A DNA stretch of 64,000 bases from Phycisphaerae bacterium (GTDB lineage: Bacteria; Planctomycetota; Phycisphaerae; UBA1845). Made by a program: the position numbers and the translations under genes. The stretch's first letter is position 1, and each line of letters starts with the position of its first letter. The notes beneath the pieces were generated by a model, which saw only the letters and a list, made by a program, of their open reading frames with translations, was not told the DNA's origin and made no database searches. Below, piece by piece: positions 8,566 to 16,505 of the stretch. The DNA lies in assembly GCA_029260015.1 (NCBI GenBank), contig JAJDEB010000002.1, forward strand, positions 1-64,000, read 5' to 3'.

Positions 8566-8757
8566 ACACCGATTTGTTCGCTGCCCGCGGCTTCAACGGG
8601 CAATAGACCCACGATCCTTGTTTCTATCGATGCGAGTGCCGCATTTTCCTTGTCAATAAGATTCGGCGTTTAAGTACGGCGCGTTTTGCGGCTAACAGGA
8701 CATGCGCGGAATTGTCGAGTCATCAAATCCCGCTGCTTGAATCTGGACTGACGCAGC

Positions 8758-8776
8758 ATCGGCTCGTCGAGCCGAT
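8758..8776. promoter_or_regulatory. Perfect 19-bp palindrome
   Basis: ATCGGCTCG and CGAGCCGAT are perfect inverted arms around a single T. Its size suits a dimeric repressor operator. It could equally form an RNA hairpin, but no T-run follows. Confidence 0.4.
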
Positions 8777-8855
8777 CCATTGGCCATGGCTGACCGTGTG
8801 CGAGTACGGAGCACACGCGGCATCTGTGCGAGTCTGGGGGAACCTGGGCGCTACG

Positions 8856-8877
8856 CTCGTCCGAATTCACGGACGAG
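8856..8877. repeat. Inverted repeat CTCGTCCG/CGGACGAG
   Basis: Perfect 8-bp arms around a 6-nt loop, about 90 nt upstream of the GGCT-like gene. No T-run follows; operator or mRNA leader structure are both possible. Confidence 0.35.
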
Positions 8878-8966
8878 AGCAGACTCGGCGTCCTTGCCAG
8901 GATTGACATCGGACTGCTTTGCTCGCCCAGTGCGCCAGACACACGTATTGACCCGAGATTGACCGA

Positions 8967-9377
8967 ATGACAGAGCAATTCGAATCGCTTTTCGTCTACG
9001 GCACGTTGAAGCCAGTCTGTTCAAACTTCTGTTGGATCGAGACGCACGTCCATGCGACCAAGCCAGGCTGGATCAGAGGCATCCTCGTTGATCTGGGGAA
9101 TTTCCCTGCGCTTGTTCAGGGGGATGGCATTGTTGAGGGTGTGCTGCTGAGGATTGATACGCGGGGATTTGGAATCGCCGACAAGATCGAGGGCTTTTCA
9201 CTGATGCCGCGCCGCAACCTGTATGTCCGGTCGCCAGTGATCTTCGTTGGTGATGACGGCCTTCAGGAACCGGCGTGGGCATACTACTGCGCCGATCCCC
9301 AACAAATCGTGAATCAACCAACCCTTCGCCTGACGGAGACTGGTGGTCGTACGGTCTATTCCTGGCCCGTCAAATGA
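8967..9377 (+). CDS. Gamma-glutamylcyclotransferase-like (AIG2 fold) protein
   Basis: A 136-aa protein with the BtrG/AIG2-type GGCT fold: the N-terminal FVYGTLKP substrate-loop motif at residues 9-16, the strand-rich core with VQGDGIVEGVLLRID, and the Glu of KIEGFSLM that corresponds to the catalytic acid region. Family members open gamma-glutamyl-amine or peptide bonds to release pyroglutamate. GGCT-like genes are often carried on mobile elements in this lineage-type context, with unknown function. It stands between the primase and the RuvB-like gene in the same direction. Confidence 0.72.
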   Translation: MTEQFESLFVYGTLKPVCSNFCWIETHVHATKPGWIRGILVDLGNFPALVQGDGIVEGVLLRIDTRGFGIADKIEGFSLMPRRNLYVRSPVIFVGDDGLQEPAWAYYCADPQQIVNQPTLRLTETGGRTVYSWPVK

Positions 9378-9516
9378 GCCTGTCTCGTCACCTCATCGAT
9401 CTCGCCTGAGATACTTGGAACGCATTCCCTGTCTCGCACATTCTCCGCACTTGACTCTTCGCGGTGATCGCGGCCCAGTGTGTGCTGCCAAAGATGTCGA
9501 GTCGCGGAGAACAAGC

Positions 9517-10455
9517 ATGGTGCCGACGATCAATCATTGGACCGGACAACAAGAGGCGATCAAGCGCTTTCGCGTTGCGCTTGAAGCAGCGTGGAACGAT
9601 GGCAGTCGATTGCCACACATGCTCTTCGTCGGTGGCCCCGGATTGGGGAAAACGGAACTTGCTCATCTGGCCGCTCGGGAGATGGGCGTCGCGATGCACG
9701 AGCGCCTTGCTCAAGTCGTGGGCAGCATGAGTGCGATGAACGGACTGCTCCTCCAAGCCGACGAAAAAGAGATCGTGTTTTTGGATGAGATCCACGAGTT
9801 GCCCCACGCCACGCAGACCGTTCTGTACAGGGCTATGGAGGGTGGTCAGATTTCTCTTCAAGGTCGCGATAACCACACGATGTCGATGCCTCTGAGGGAT
9901 CTCACAATTGTCGGCGCGACGACGGACGAGTTCAGGTTGCTCAGCCCACTTCGAGACCGCTTCAAGATCGTGTTGCCCTTTGTCGAATACGACACGGACT
10001 CGTTGGCAACGATCACCATTCAACGAGCGCGCACGCTGGGCATCGAGATCGAGGATCAGATTGGGAGCGAAATCGCGCTCCGCTCGAAGGGCACGCCACG
10101 TCTCGCCATTCGACTGCTGGAGAGTTGTCACCGCCTTGCACGCAGCAAGGGCGAAGAACGCATCACAATGATCCAATTCGAGCAGACCGTCACGCTCGAT
10201 GACATCGACGCAATCGGCCTTGGACCAGACGAGCAACGCTACCTGCGATTTCTCGCGGATCGAAATGGCGAAGCTGTCCGGCTGTTTACGCTCGCGTCAG
10301 CTCTTGGCATCCACCAACGGACAATTCAGTCGGTCATCGAGCCTTTCCTCATCAAGTCAGGACTGGTTGAGCGCCACGCTCAGGGGCGAGCCATCACCGA
10401 GGCAGGACTACGGCATCTTGGTTTCATCAGCGATCCCAAGGTGTCAGTTGCATAG
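9517..10455 (+). CDS. RuvB-like AAA+ ATPase
   Basis: A 312-aa protein resembling RuvB, the Holliday-junction branch-migration motor. It has Walker A GGPGLGKTEL (near residue 34), Walker B VFLDEIHEL, sensor 1 VGATTDEF, the arginine-finger region LSPLRDRFKI, and a C-terminal winged helix (ALGIHQRTIQSVIEPFLIKSGLVER) as in RuvB. The motor lacks a partner RuvA or RuvC here. I chose the ATG at 9517 because CGGAGA precedes it and Walker A then falls where RuvB has it. The chromosome should encode its own ruvB, so this is probably an element-encoded paralogue for replication or recombination of the island. Confidence 0.85.
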   Translation: MVPTINHWTGQQEAIKRFRVALEAAWNDGSRLPHMLFVGGPGLGKTELAHLAAREMGVAMHERLAQVVGSMSAMNGLLLQADEKEIVFLDEIHELPHATQTVLYRAMEGGQISLQGRDNHTMSMPLRDLTIVGATTDEFRLLSPLRDRFKIVLPFVEYDTDSLATITIQRARTLGIEIEDQIGSEIALRSKGTPRLAIRLLESCHRLARSKGEERITMIQFEQTVTLDDIDAIGLGPDEQRYLRFLADRNGEAVRLFTLASALGIHQRTIQSVIEPFLIKSGLVERHAQGRAITEAGLRHLGFISDPKVSVA

Positions 10456-10469
10456 ACGGAGTTGAGACA

Positions 10470-10970
10470 ATGCAGGTCACCAAAGAGATCGTGGGCGTCA
10501 GTGAAATGGCGCGGATGCTCGGCCTATCGCGAGCGCGGCTGTATCAGTTGATGAAGGAAGGAGTCTTCCCTACGCCGACGCGGCCGGAGCAAAGTGGGCG
10601 ACCGTTCTTTGATCGCAAGCAGCAAGAGCAATGCTTGACGGTCCGCCGAACGAACTGCGGCATCGACGGACGACCAATTCTCTTCTACGCGATGCGTTCT
10701 CAACCGTCTGCGCCGCCCGCTACAACTCGACGAACGCGCCGACACTCCGCGTCTCAGCGTCCCCACCGATCCTCCAACGATGCCACGATCACGGAGCTTC
10801 GTCATGGTCTCGCGCAACTCGGCGTCGGCCAGGCTACCGAGGAAAGCATCCGCACGGCGCTTGCCGAGACGTACCCGGATGGATGGTCGAGTGTCGATTC
10901 TGCCGAGTTGCTGAGGACCGTATTCGAGCGTCTCAACCGCCAGGATTCGGATGATAATGTCGCCAGATAA
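10470..10970 (+). CDS. HTH protein of the AlpA/MerR kind
   Basis: 166 aa starting 14 nt after the RuvB-like stop, with GGAG 9 nt before the ATG. The N-terminus is a helix-turn-helix (VSEMARMLGLSRARLYQLMKEGVFPTP) followed by a wing-like GRPFFDRKQQEQCL and the conserved-looking RRTNCGIDGRPILFY. The C-terminal half is basic and probably disordered and ends in a helical segment. It probably regulates this module or acts in excision. Co-occurrence with primase and RuvB-like ATPase suggests a conserved element backbone; that is inference. Confidence 0.6.
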   Translation: MQVTKEIVGVSEMARMLGLSRARLYQLMKEGVFPTPTRPEQSGRPFFDRKQQEQCLTVRRTNCGIDGRPILFYAMRSQPSAPPATTRRTRRHSASQRPHRSSNDATITELRHGLAQLGVGQATEESIRTALAETYPDGWSSVDSAELLRTVFERLNRQDSDDNVAR

Positions 10971-11074
10971 GACGCAATATCACGCCGGTTCTGACTTGAA
11001 ACCGCCTACTTTCTGTCCAATTCCTGTCGAGAAGCCGTCGAAAACTCGCGGGATAATGATTTTGGAGTCTTCCA

Positions 11075-11947
11075 ATGACTGACCTGCCGACCCTTGTTGA
11101 TGGGTTTCTCGAAACGCGCGATTACTCCCCGCACACCGACCGAGCAATCCGCTCAGACCTCAGAAAATTCGCGGGGTGGTTTGAATCCGCCAACAACGAG
11201 CCATTCGATCTGACGCGGGTGACCGTTCGAGACGTTGCTGATTTTCGCGAACACCTTGCTCGTGTGCGTCGTCAGTCGGTCGCCACAGTCAACAGGGCAC
11301 TCGTCTCCGTCCGTCGTTTCCTGGGGCATCTGGTGAGGTCTGGTGCCCTTCCAGAAAACCCTGCCGAGTCCGTCCGAGAGTTGCGCCGAATGCCGACCGT
11401 CCCGAAGGGACTGACCACCGGCCAGGTTCGCAAGATCCTGCGCGAGATCGAACTTCGTCAGGATCGTCGGGCCGGTGCCATCATTGGGCTGATGCTATTT
11501 GGCGGACTGCGAGTCAGTGATGTTGTCGGGCTCGATCTGGGTGACGTGACGATCACGCCGCGATCAGGGCAGGTCATCTGTCGCCATGGCAAGGGGAACA
11601 AGCTTCGCATCGTTCCATTGCCTGTCGAAGCACGTCGGCTGCTGTCCATCTACTTGGAGTGCCGACCACCCGTACAGGAGCAGGTAATCTTCATCGGCGA
11701 GCGCGGGCCGCTGACGGACGACGGTGTGCGCGCCATTTGCTCCCGTTATGCCGCGATAACGGGAGTGAAATTCAGCCCGCACATTCTTCGCCACACATTC
11801 GCGCATCGGTTTCTATCCGCCAGCAACAACGACATCGTGGCGCTCGCTCAGATCTTGGGGCATGAGTCGCTGAACACGACGGCGATTTACACGAAGCGGT
11901 CGCAGGATGAGCTTCAGCAGCGGGTGGAAGAAATGCGGTACGAATGA
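11075..11947 (+). CDS. XerC/XerD-type tyrosine recombinase
   Basis: A 290-aa recombinase, the usual size for Xer proteins. It has a SAM-like N-terminal domain (SPHTDRAIRSDLRKFAGWFE), and the catalytic residues Arg in GGLRVSDVVGLDLGDV, Lys in RHGKGNKLRIVPL, HxxR in HILRHTFAHRFL, His in LGHESLNTTAIY and the terminal Tyr of that block. It differs clearly from the 418-aa integrase at the left end. It may resolve dimers of the excised circle or mark an older, nested element. A small membrane-protein frame overlaps its stop (ATGA). Confidence 0.88.
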   Translation: MTDLPTLVDGFLETRDYSPHTDRAIRSDLRKFAGWFESANNEPFDLTRVTVRDVADFREHLARVRRQSVATVNRALVSVRRFLGHLVRSGALPENPAESVRELRRMPTVPKGLTTGQVRKILREIELRQDRRAGAIIGLMLFGGLRVSDVVGLDLGDVTITPRSGQVICRHGKGNKLRIVPLPVEARRLLSIYLECRPPVQEQVIFIGERGPLTDDGVRAICSRYAAITGVKFSPHILRHTFAHRFLSASNNDIVALAQILGHESLNTTAIYTKRSQDELQQRVEEMRYE

Positions 11948-12132
11948 GAAAATCTGGCGGAAAGTTGATTCGGTTAGTCTTGCCCCTCATCATTCAAGCC
12001 CTCAACGTTTCCACTTTTCTTGGGTTGCTCCAGCCCCTCCGCATCCTCGCCGCGACAATGGTGGCGTTCTTCGTGCTGCTGTTCCTGCTCGACTCCCGCC
12101 AAGATGAGCGTGCTCCATCCCTCTCCCGCTAA
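11944..12132 (+). CDS. Small membrane protein (62 aa)
   Basis: The ATG overlaps the recombinase stop (ATGA), which favours translational coupling. The middle is a long hydrophobic stretch (LRILAATMVAFFVLLFLLDS) able to span the membrane, preceded by a shorter one. No family recognised. Short hydrophobic frames can arise by chance, so support is moderate at best. Confidence 0.35.
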   Translation: MRKSGGKLIRLVLPLIIQALNVSTFLGLLQPLRILAATMVAFFVLLFLLDSRQDERAPSLSR

Positions 12133-12152
12133 GACCTTGGCCGCCATCCTTC

Positions 12153-12647
12153 TTGACGTTTCCCTTGTTGATCACGGCAGTTCGTTCGACCGGGCGTCAT
12201 GCCCTTGATATGGCTTGTGGCGGTGAATACACTGGACCTCGTGCGAAACGATGGTACCTCAGCGTCGATTCGAGCAACCGCATTTACACTGGGACGATGG
12301 ATGGCGTCATTCGCATTTACGGCTCTGATGGAACGTTGTTCAACAACGCGTACGCAACAGGGTTGGGGCATGCCTCATTCGAGATCGGTCCTGGAAACAC
12401 CATTTGGGGTTCTGATGTATACGCCATCAACTCCAACAACGGCCAACTGCTCCGCTTCGATTCGCAAGGCATCAGCACGCAGGTCGGCTGTGGATTCACG
12501 GACCTCAGTTCCAGTCTCGCGTTTGGTCCCGATGGGGCGGTGTATGTCAGCATTCCAACCGAGGACAGAATTGTCCGCATAATCCCCGAACCAGCCACAT
12601 TGTCGCTGCTCGCCCTCGGTGGATTGGCCTTGATCAAGAGAAGATGA
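12153..12647 (+). pseudogene. Remnant of a PEP-CTERM beta-propeller protein
   Basis: The C-terminus is a PEP-CTERM sorting tail: PEPATLSLLALGGLALIKRR, that is the PEP motif, a membrane helix and a basic end. Before it are two to three NHL/SMP-30-like blades (LSVDSSNRIYTGTMDGVIRIY; LAFGPDGAVYVSIPTEDRIVRI). There is no signal peptide and no convincing start: the frame begins inside unrelated sequence. It therefore looks like the 3' end of a longer secreted-protein gene cut by insertion or deletion. Such tails need an exosortase, which is expected in the host but not present in the window. Confidence 0.55.
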
Positions 12648-12740
12648 CGGTCACAGCGATGGTCAGAACTGAAAGCTCAGCGGCCCCTGAGAGCAACGTG
12701 GACGCGCTGCACGGCTCCCAGTCGAGTGAGGAAGTTCAGC

Positions 12741-13295
12741 ATGCCTTTTTATGTGTATCAATGTGAACGAGATCCAGTTAGTGGAAGCGTTGGATACTCT
12801 CGTCGGAAGAAAATACCCCTGGCTGGCAAGAAGGGGCCATTCTACCTGCACAATCAGGAGCGCTTCGAGGACGTCAAAGAAGACGAGAGAATGCGACGTG
12901 CTCTTGAGTGGTCAATGAAGGAAGCGGAGATGCTTCGATTGCTCGAATGCGATTCTGAGGAGTGCGCCATCGTCATCGACTTGAAACCAAAGGTGGACAA
13001 TAACGTGTCGCTCTACCAATTAAGGGATGTTTGGGGGTATAGCTACAAAGCGTGGACGCCCATCCTTCTCCATCTGGAAACATTGTTTGTCGACAGGGAG
13101 GCAAACAACCCTGCTCAGTTCAAGAAGAGATTCAGCGATGAGCAGTGCGAGCGTGAGCACATTTATGAATTCCTTTACCTGAATGGCGGATACGGAAGTT
13201 CAAGCTGGAGCTGGGGGCGCATCGGTTCCGTTAATGGCGCTCTACTACTTCCCGACGCGCTCAAGTATTTTCTTTCGATCCTCAATGCTCGCTAA
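12741..13295 (+). CDS. Hypothetical protein (184 aa)
   Basis: A soluble protein with no recognised domain. It starts MPFYVYQCERDPVSGSVGYS and has a Gly/Ser/Trp-rich stretch near the end (YGSSSWSWGRIGS). GAGGAAG lies about 7 nt before the ATG, and a longer frame upstream has no such site. It is the last plus-strand gene before the convergent restriction operon. It could be a cargo protein; no function is proposed. Confidence 0.5.
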   Translation: MPFYVYQCERDPVSGSVGYSRRKKIPLAGKKGPFYLHNQERFEDVKEDERMRRALEWSMKEAEMLRLLECDSEECAIVIDLKPKVDNNVSLYQLRDVWGYSYKAWTPILLHLETLFVDREANNPAQFKKRFSDEQCEREHIYEFLYLNGGYGSSSWSWGRIGSVNGALLLPDALKYFLSILNAR

Positions 13296-13424
13296 GTCAA
13301 CAAGCAACGGAAATCACAAGCAGACAAGCCACCCCCGGTGGGTTGGAATCTTGGTGCCATATCGACGCGCCGGGGTGTCTTCCTCATCGCTTGAAAATCT
13401 AGCAGTGAGTCGTCAGGGGGTGGC

Positions 13425-13443
13425 CGCCCCCTGGGGTGGGGCG
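13425..13443. repeat. GC-rich hairpin between convergent genes
   Basis: CGCCCC (13425-13430) and GGGGCG (13438-13443) form a stem around a 7-nt loop, in the 228-nt gap between the 12741 gene and the end of hsdR. There is no T-run, so termination would have to be bidirectional and weak. Confidence 0.3.
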
Positions 13444-13523
13444 AATTCGTAGGGACTATCGCAGGCCGGGGGTTCCCTATGAGATTCCTCAACGAGATAG
13501 CGGATCTGGCCGACGAACAACTT

Positions 13524-16505
13524 CTACGCCGATTTCTTGCCGAGCGCGTCCGCGACCCGTTTGAAGATCGCTAGGCGAAAGATGTCACCAAAACGCTCAT
13601 CGTCTACGACCTTTTTGTAGATCTCAGCGTTCGATTCAAACATGTCTTCCAAGACTTCATTGAAGTAGTCGTTGAAGGCCAGTCGCCTGTTCTCTTCCGA
13701 CTTGTTGATTTCAGGATCAAGCGCTCGGTGCAGCCCCTCTTGATCCACAAGGCGGCGTTCCATATCGCCCGCGAAGTACTCCACTTTGTCCGAATCCGTG
13801 AAGTCCGTTCCGAAGTTCTCGTTGATGTACTGTAAGATCTCCGAGAGCGGAGTTTTCTCGTCTTCCTTCCGAGCGCCGGTGCCGACTTCGGAGGCTGGCT
13901 TCAGCTCACCATCCTCATCCACGAGGGCGATGTCGCCGGTCGAGGTCTGCTGAATTCGGTAGCTCTCCATGTTGATCTTGTCGGTCACTTCGACAGGGAG
14001 CCGTTCGCGTTCAATCGGCAAGAGCGGGCGTAGGAGTCTCAGGAAGTGGTACGTCTTTTCAAGGTTCACGTCGGAAAAGGAGAGGATGTGCGACAGAAAC
14101 CCGTACATGCGGACAAAGTTCACGACGGCTTGACGAAAATCTTCGCGTTCTTCCTTCTCCCGCCCGCGATAGCGGTCAACCACGGGATCAAGGACGGCTC
14201 GGACCTGCTTTTGGGTGCCCGTCCTTGAAAAGTAGGCTTTGGAAAACGCATCTACATCCGCCTTGACGAAGATCAAGAACTCCTCAGCCGCGCGCTTCAG
14301 ATCGTAGAGCTTGTTGGGATCGGTGGCCTCGCTCAGCAAGGTGGCCTCGTAGTACGGCTGAAACGCGATCTTGATGTCCTCCGACTCGTTCACGAAGTCG
14401 AGAACGACGGTATCGGGCTTGTTGACGCACATGCGGTTCAATCGGCTCAATGTCTGGACGGCGTTGACACCCGCCAGTTTCTTGTCCACGTACATCGCGT
14501 CCAAAAGCGGCTGATCGAAGCCCGTTTGAAATTTCTCGGCTACGATCAGAAAGCGGTACTCCGGCTTGCGAAAAGCGGAGGCCGTTTGACTCTCCGGGAA
14601 GCCGTTCATTTCCGATTCGGTATGCTCTTGTCCGGTGCCGGGATCTTTGCGTTTCCCTGAGAACGCGACGAGCGCCTTGTACGGGAGGTTCTTCTCTTTG
14701 AGCACCTGGTCAAACATCTTCTTGAAGCGAACAGCGTGGAGCCGGGAACGCGTCACAACCATCGCTTTTGCTTGCTCGTCGATACGCTTCGCGACCTGCG
14801 TCTCGAAGTGCTCCACGATGATCTCGGTCTTGCTGCGAATGGCGTGGTCGTGCAGGTCGGCATACGACTTCAGTAGGGCAATCGACTTCTTCTTCGGAAA
14901 CGCAGGATCTTCCTCAATCCGCTTGTGCAGACCAAAGTACACCTTGAACGTCGTGTAGTTGCGAAGCACGTCGAGGATGAATTCCTCCTCGATGGCCTGC
15001 CTCATCGAGTACAGGCTGAAGGACTGAAACATGCCGTCAGGGCGCGGCGTACCGAACAGCTCCAGCGTCTTCGGCTTCGGTGTCGCAGTGAAGGCGAAAA
15101 AGCTGACGTTCGGAATCCGCCCACCCTTCTTGATCAGTTCTTCGACGCGGGCGTTGATCGCGTCCTCATCGTCTGTCTCCTCGTCTTTCTCTTCTTTCTC
15201 CGCATCCTCCAGCGTCGTAGCCGCGAGCGTCCTCTTCATGCTCCGCGCGGTCTCACCGCTCTGCGAGGAATGGGCTTCGTCAATCAGGACCGCGAACTTC
15301 TTACCCGCGACTGCCGATATCTTCTCCGTGACGAAGGGAAACGTCTGAAGCGTCGTGATGATGATGTCCTTGCCAGCCTCAAGCGCCTCCGCGAGCTTCT
15401 TGGCTTTCTGCGTATCGATGGAGCTGACCAAGCCGCGCGTCTGCTCGAAACTCTTGACGGTCTGCTGAAGCTGCCAGTCCAAAACACGCCGATCCGTGAT
15501 AACAATGATAGAATCGAAGACGCGGGTGTCGTCCTTATCGTGCAGCCCGGCGAGTTGATGAGCCACCCAAGCAATCGTGTTCGACTTACCCGACCCAGCG
15601 GAGTGCTCAATTAAGTAGCTCTGACCCGGACCCGCCTGCTTCGCGTTAGCAACCAATCGCCTCACCGAATCAAGCTGATGGTAACGTGGGAAGATGAGCG
15701 CCTTCTCGCCGGTCGCCTTCCCATCCTCATCGATGATGTCCACGACCCGCAGAAAATGATTGATGATCTCAAGCAAACTGTCCGGCTGCCAAACTTCGTT
15801 CCACAGATAGGCTGTCCGAAAGCCTTTAGGGTTGGGCGGGTTTCCGGCTCCGTTGTCGTGGCCGAGATTGAAGGGCAGAAACCGTGTCGCCGTTCGCTGT
15901 AAACGCGTCGTCATGAATACAAGGTCGGGATCGACGGCAAAGTGAGCAAGGCACCGACCGAACTTCAGCAGCGGTTCCTTGGGATCTCGGTCTTTGCGGT
16001 ACTGCGAGATCGCGTTCTCGACGTTCTGCCTCTTCAGAGGGTTTTTCAACTCCGCCGTGAAGATGGGGATTCCGTTCAGGAAAAGACCTACGTCAATGCT
16101 CTTTTCACTTTTCTCACTGTAATGGAGTTGTCTAGTCACCGTGAATTGATTCGCGGCGTAGAGCTTCTGATGGTCGGGGTTCAGCCCGCTTTCCGGCTTG
16201 AAATAGGCGAGGTCGAAGTGACAGCCGAGATCAGTGATGCCCTTACGCAGACAATCCAACGTGCCACGAGCTTCGATCTCCTTGGTCAGCCGCTTCAGGA
16301 AACGCGCCTTCACGTCCGGCCCGTGCTGCTGCTTCAGTTTCTCCCACGTCTGAATCTGGGTGGCGCGGATAAAGTCGAACAGCAGCTCGGGATCAAGGCA
16401 GAGCGTCCGGTCATAGTCCTGCGGACGCCGTTTGCGAAAGCCGCTCGCGAGAAGATCGGCTTCAATGCTCACCTCAAAATCTCTTTCGGACGTATCGACA
16501 GTCAT
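13524..16505 (-). CDS. hsdR: Type I restriction enzyme R subunit
   Basis: The translocase-nuclease subunit of a type I restriction enzyme, 993 aa. The N-terminal HSDR nuclease shows the PD-(D/E)XK signature in SIDVGLFLNGIPIFTAELKN near residue 150. The SF2 motor follows: motif I EHSAGSGKSNTIAW, motif II LIDEAHSSQSG, motif III AFTATPKP, and motif VI region EKFQTGFDQPLLDAMYVDK. The C-terminal helical domain mediates assembly with HsdM/HsdS. The start overlaps the stop of the upstream gene (ATGA), so it is the last gene of the long operon. With HsdM and HsdS present and intact, classical restriction is plausible. Confidence 0.95.
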   Translation of the reverse strand: MTVDTSERDFEVSIEADLLASGFRKRRPQDYDRTLCLDPELLFDFIRATQIQTWEKLKQQHGPDVKARFLKRLTKEIEARGTLDCLRKGITDLGCHFDLAYFKPESGLNPDHQKLYAANQFTVTRQLHYSEKSEKSIDVGLFLNGIPIFTAELKNPLKRQNVENAISQYRKDRDPKEPLLKFGRCLAHFAVDPDLVFMTTRLQRTATRFLPFNLGHDNGAGNPPNPKGFRTAYLWNEVWQPDSLLEIINHFLRVVDIIDEDGKATGEKALIFPRYHQLDSVRRLVANAKQAGPGQSYLIEHSAGSGKSNTIAWVAHQLAGLHDKDDTRVFDSIIVITDRRVLDWQLQQTVKSFEQTRGLVSSIDTQKAKKLAEALEAGKDIIITTLQTFPFVTEKISAVAGKKFAVLIDEAHSSQSGETARSMKRTLAATTLEDAEKEEKDEETDDEDAINARVEELIKKGGRIPNVSFFAFTATPKPKTLELFGTPRPDGMFQSFSLYSMRQAIEEEFILDVLRNYTTFKVYFGLHKRIEEDPAFPKKKSIALLKSYADLHDHAIRSKTEIIVEHFETQVAKRIDEQAKAMVVTRSRLHAVRFKKMFDQVLKEKNLPYKALVAFSGKRKDPGTGQEHTESEMNGFPESQTASAFRKPEYRFLIVAEKFQTGFDQPLLDAMYVDKKLAGVNAVQTLSRLNRMCVNKPDTVVLDFVNESEDIKIAFQPYYEATLLSEATDPNKLYDLKRAAEEFLIFVKADVDAFSKAYFSRTGTQKQVRAVLDPVVDRYRGREKEEREDFRQAVVNFVRMYGFLSHILSFSDVNLEKTYHFLRLLRPLLPIERERLPVEVTDKINMESYRIQQTSTGDIALVDEDGELKPASEVGTGARKEDEKTPLSEILQYINENFGTDFTDSDKVEYFAGDMERRLVDQEGLHRALDPEINKSEENRRLAFNDYFNEVLEDMFESNAEIYKKVVDDERFGDIFRLAIFKRVADALGKKSA

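Larger units (their letters stand above)
8566..8966. other. Intergenic region with two palindromes
   Basis: About 400 nt without a convincing gene. It contains a perfect 19-bp palindrome at 8758-8776 and an 8-bp-arm inverted repeat at 8856-8877, given separately. A short frame around 8712-8906 looks random. Candidate functions are operator, replication origin iterons or transcription end of the primase gene. Confidence 0.5.

Noticed and set aside
9388-10236. Minus-strand frame of 282 codons opposite the RuvB-like gene
   Set aside because: Antisense to a gene with full AAA+ motifs, no RBS, no domain.
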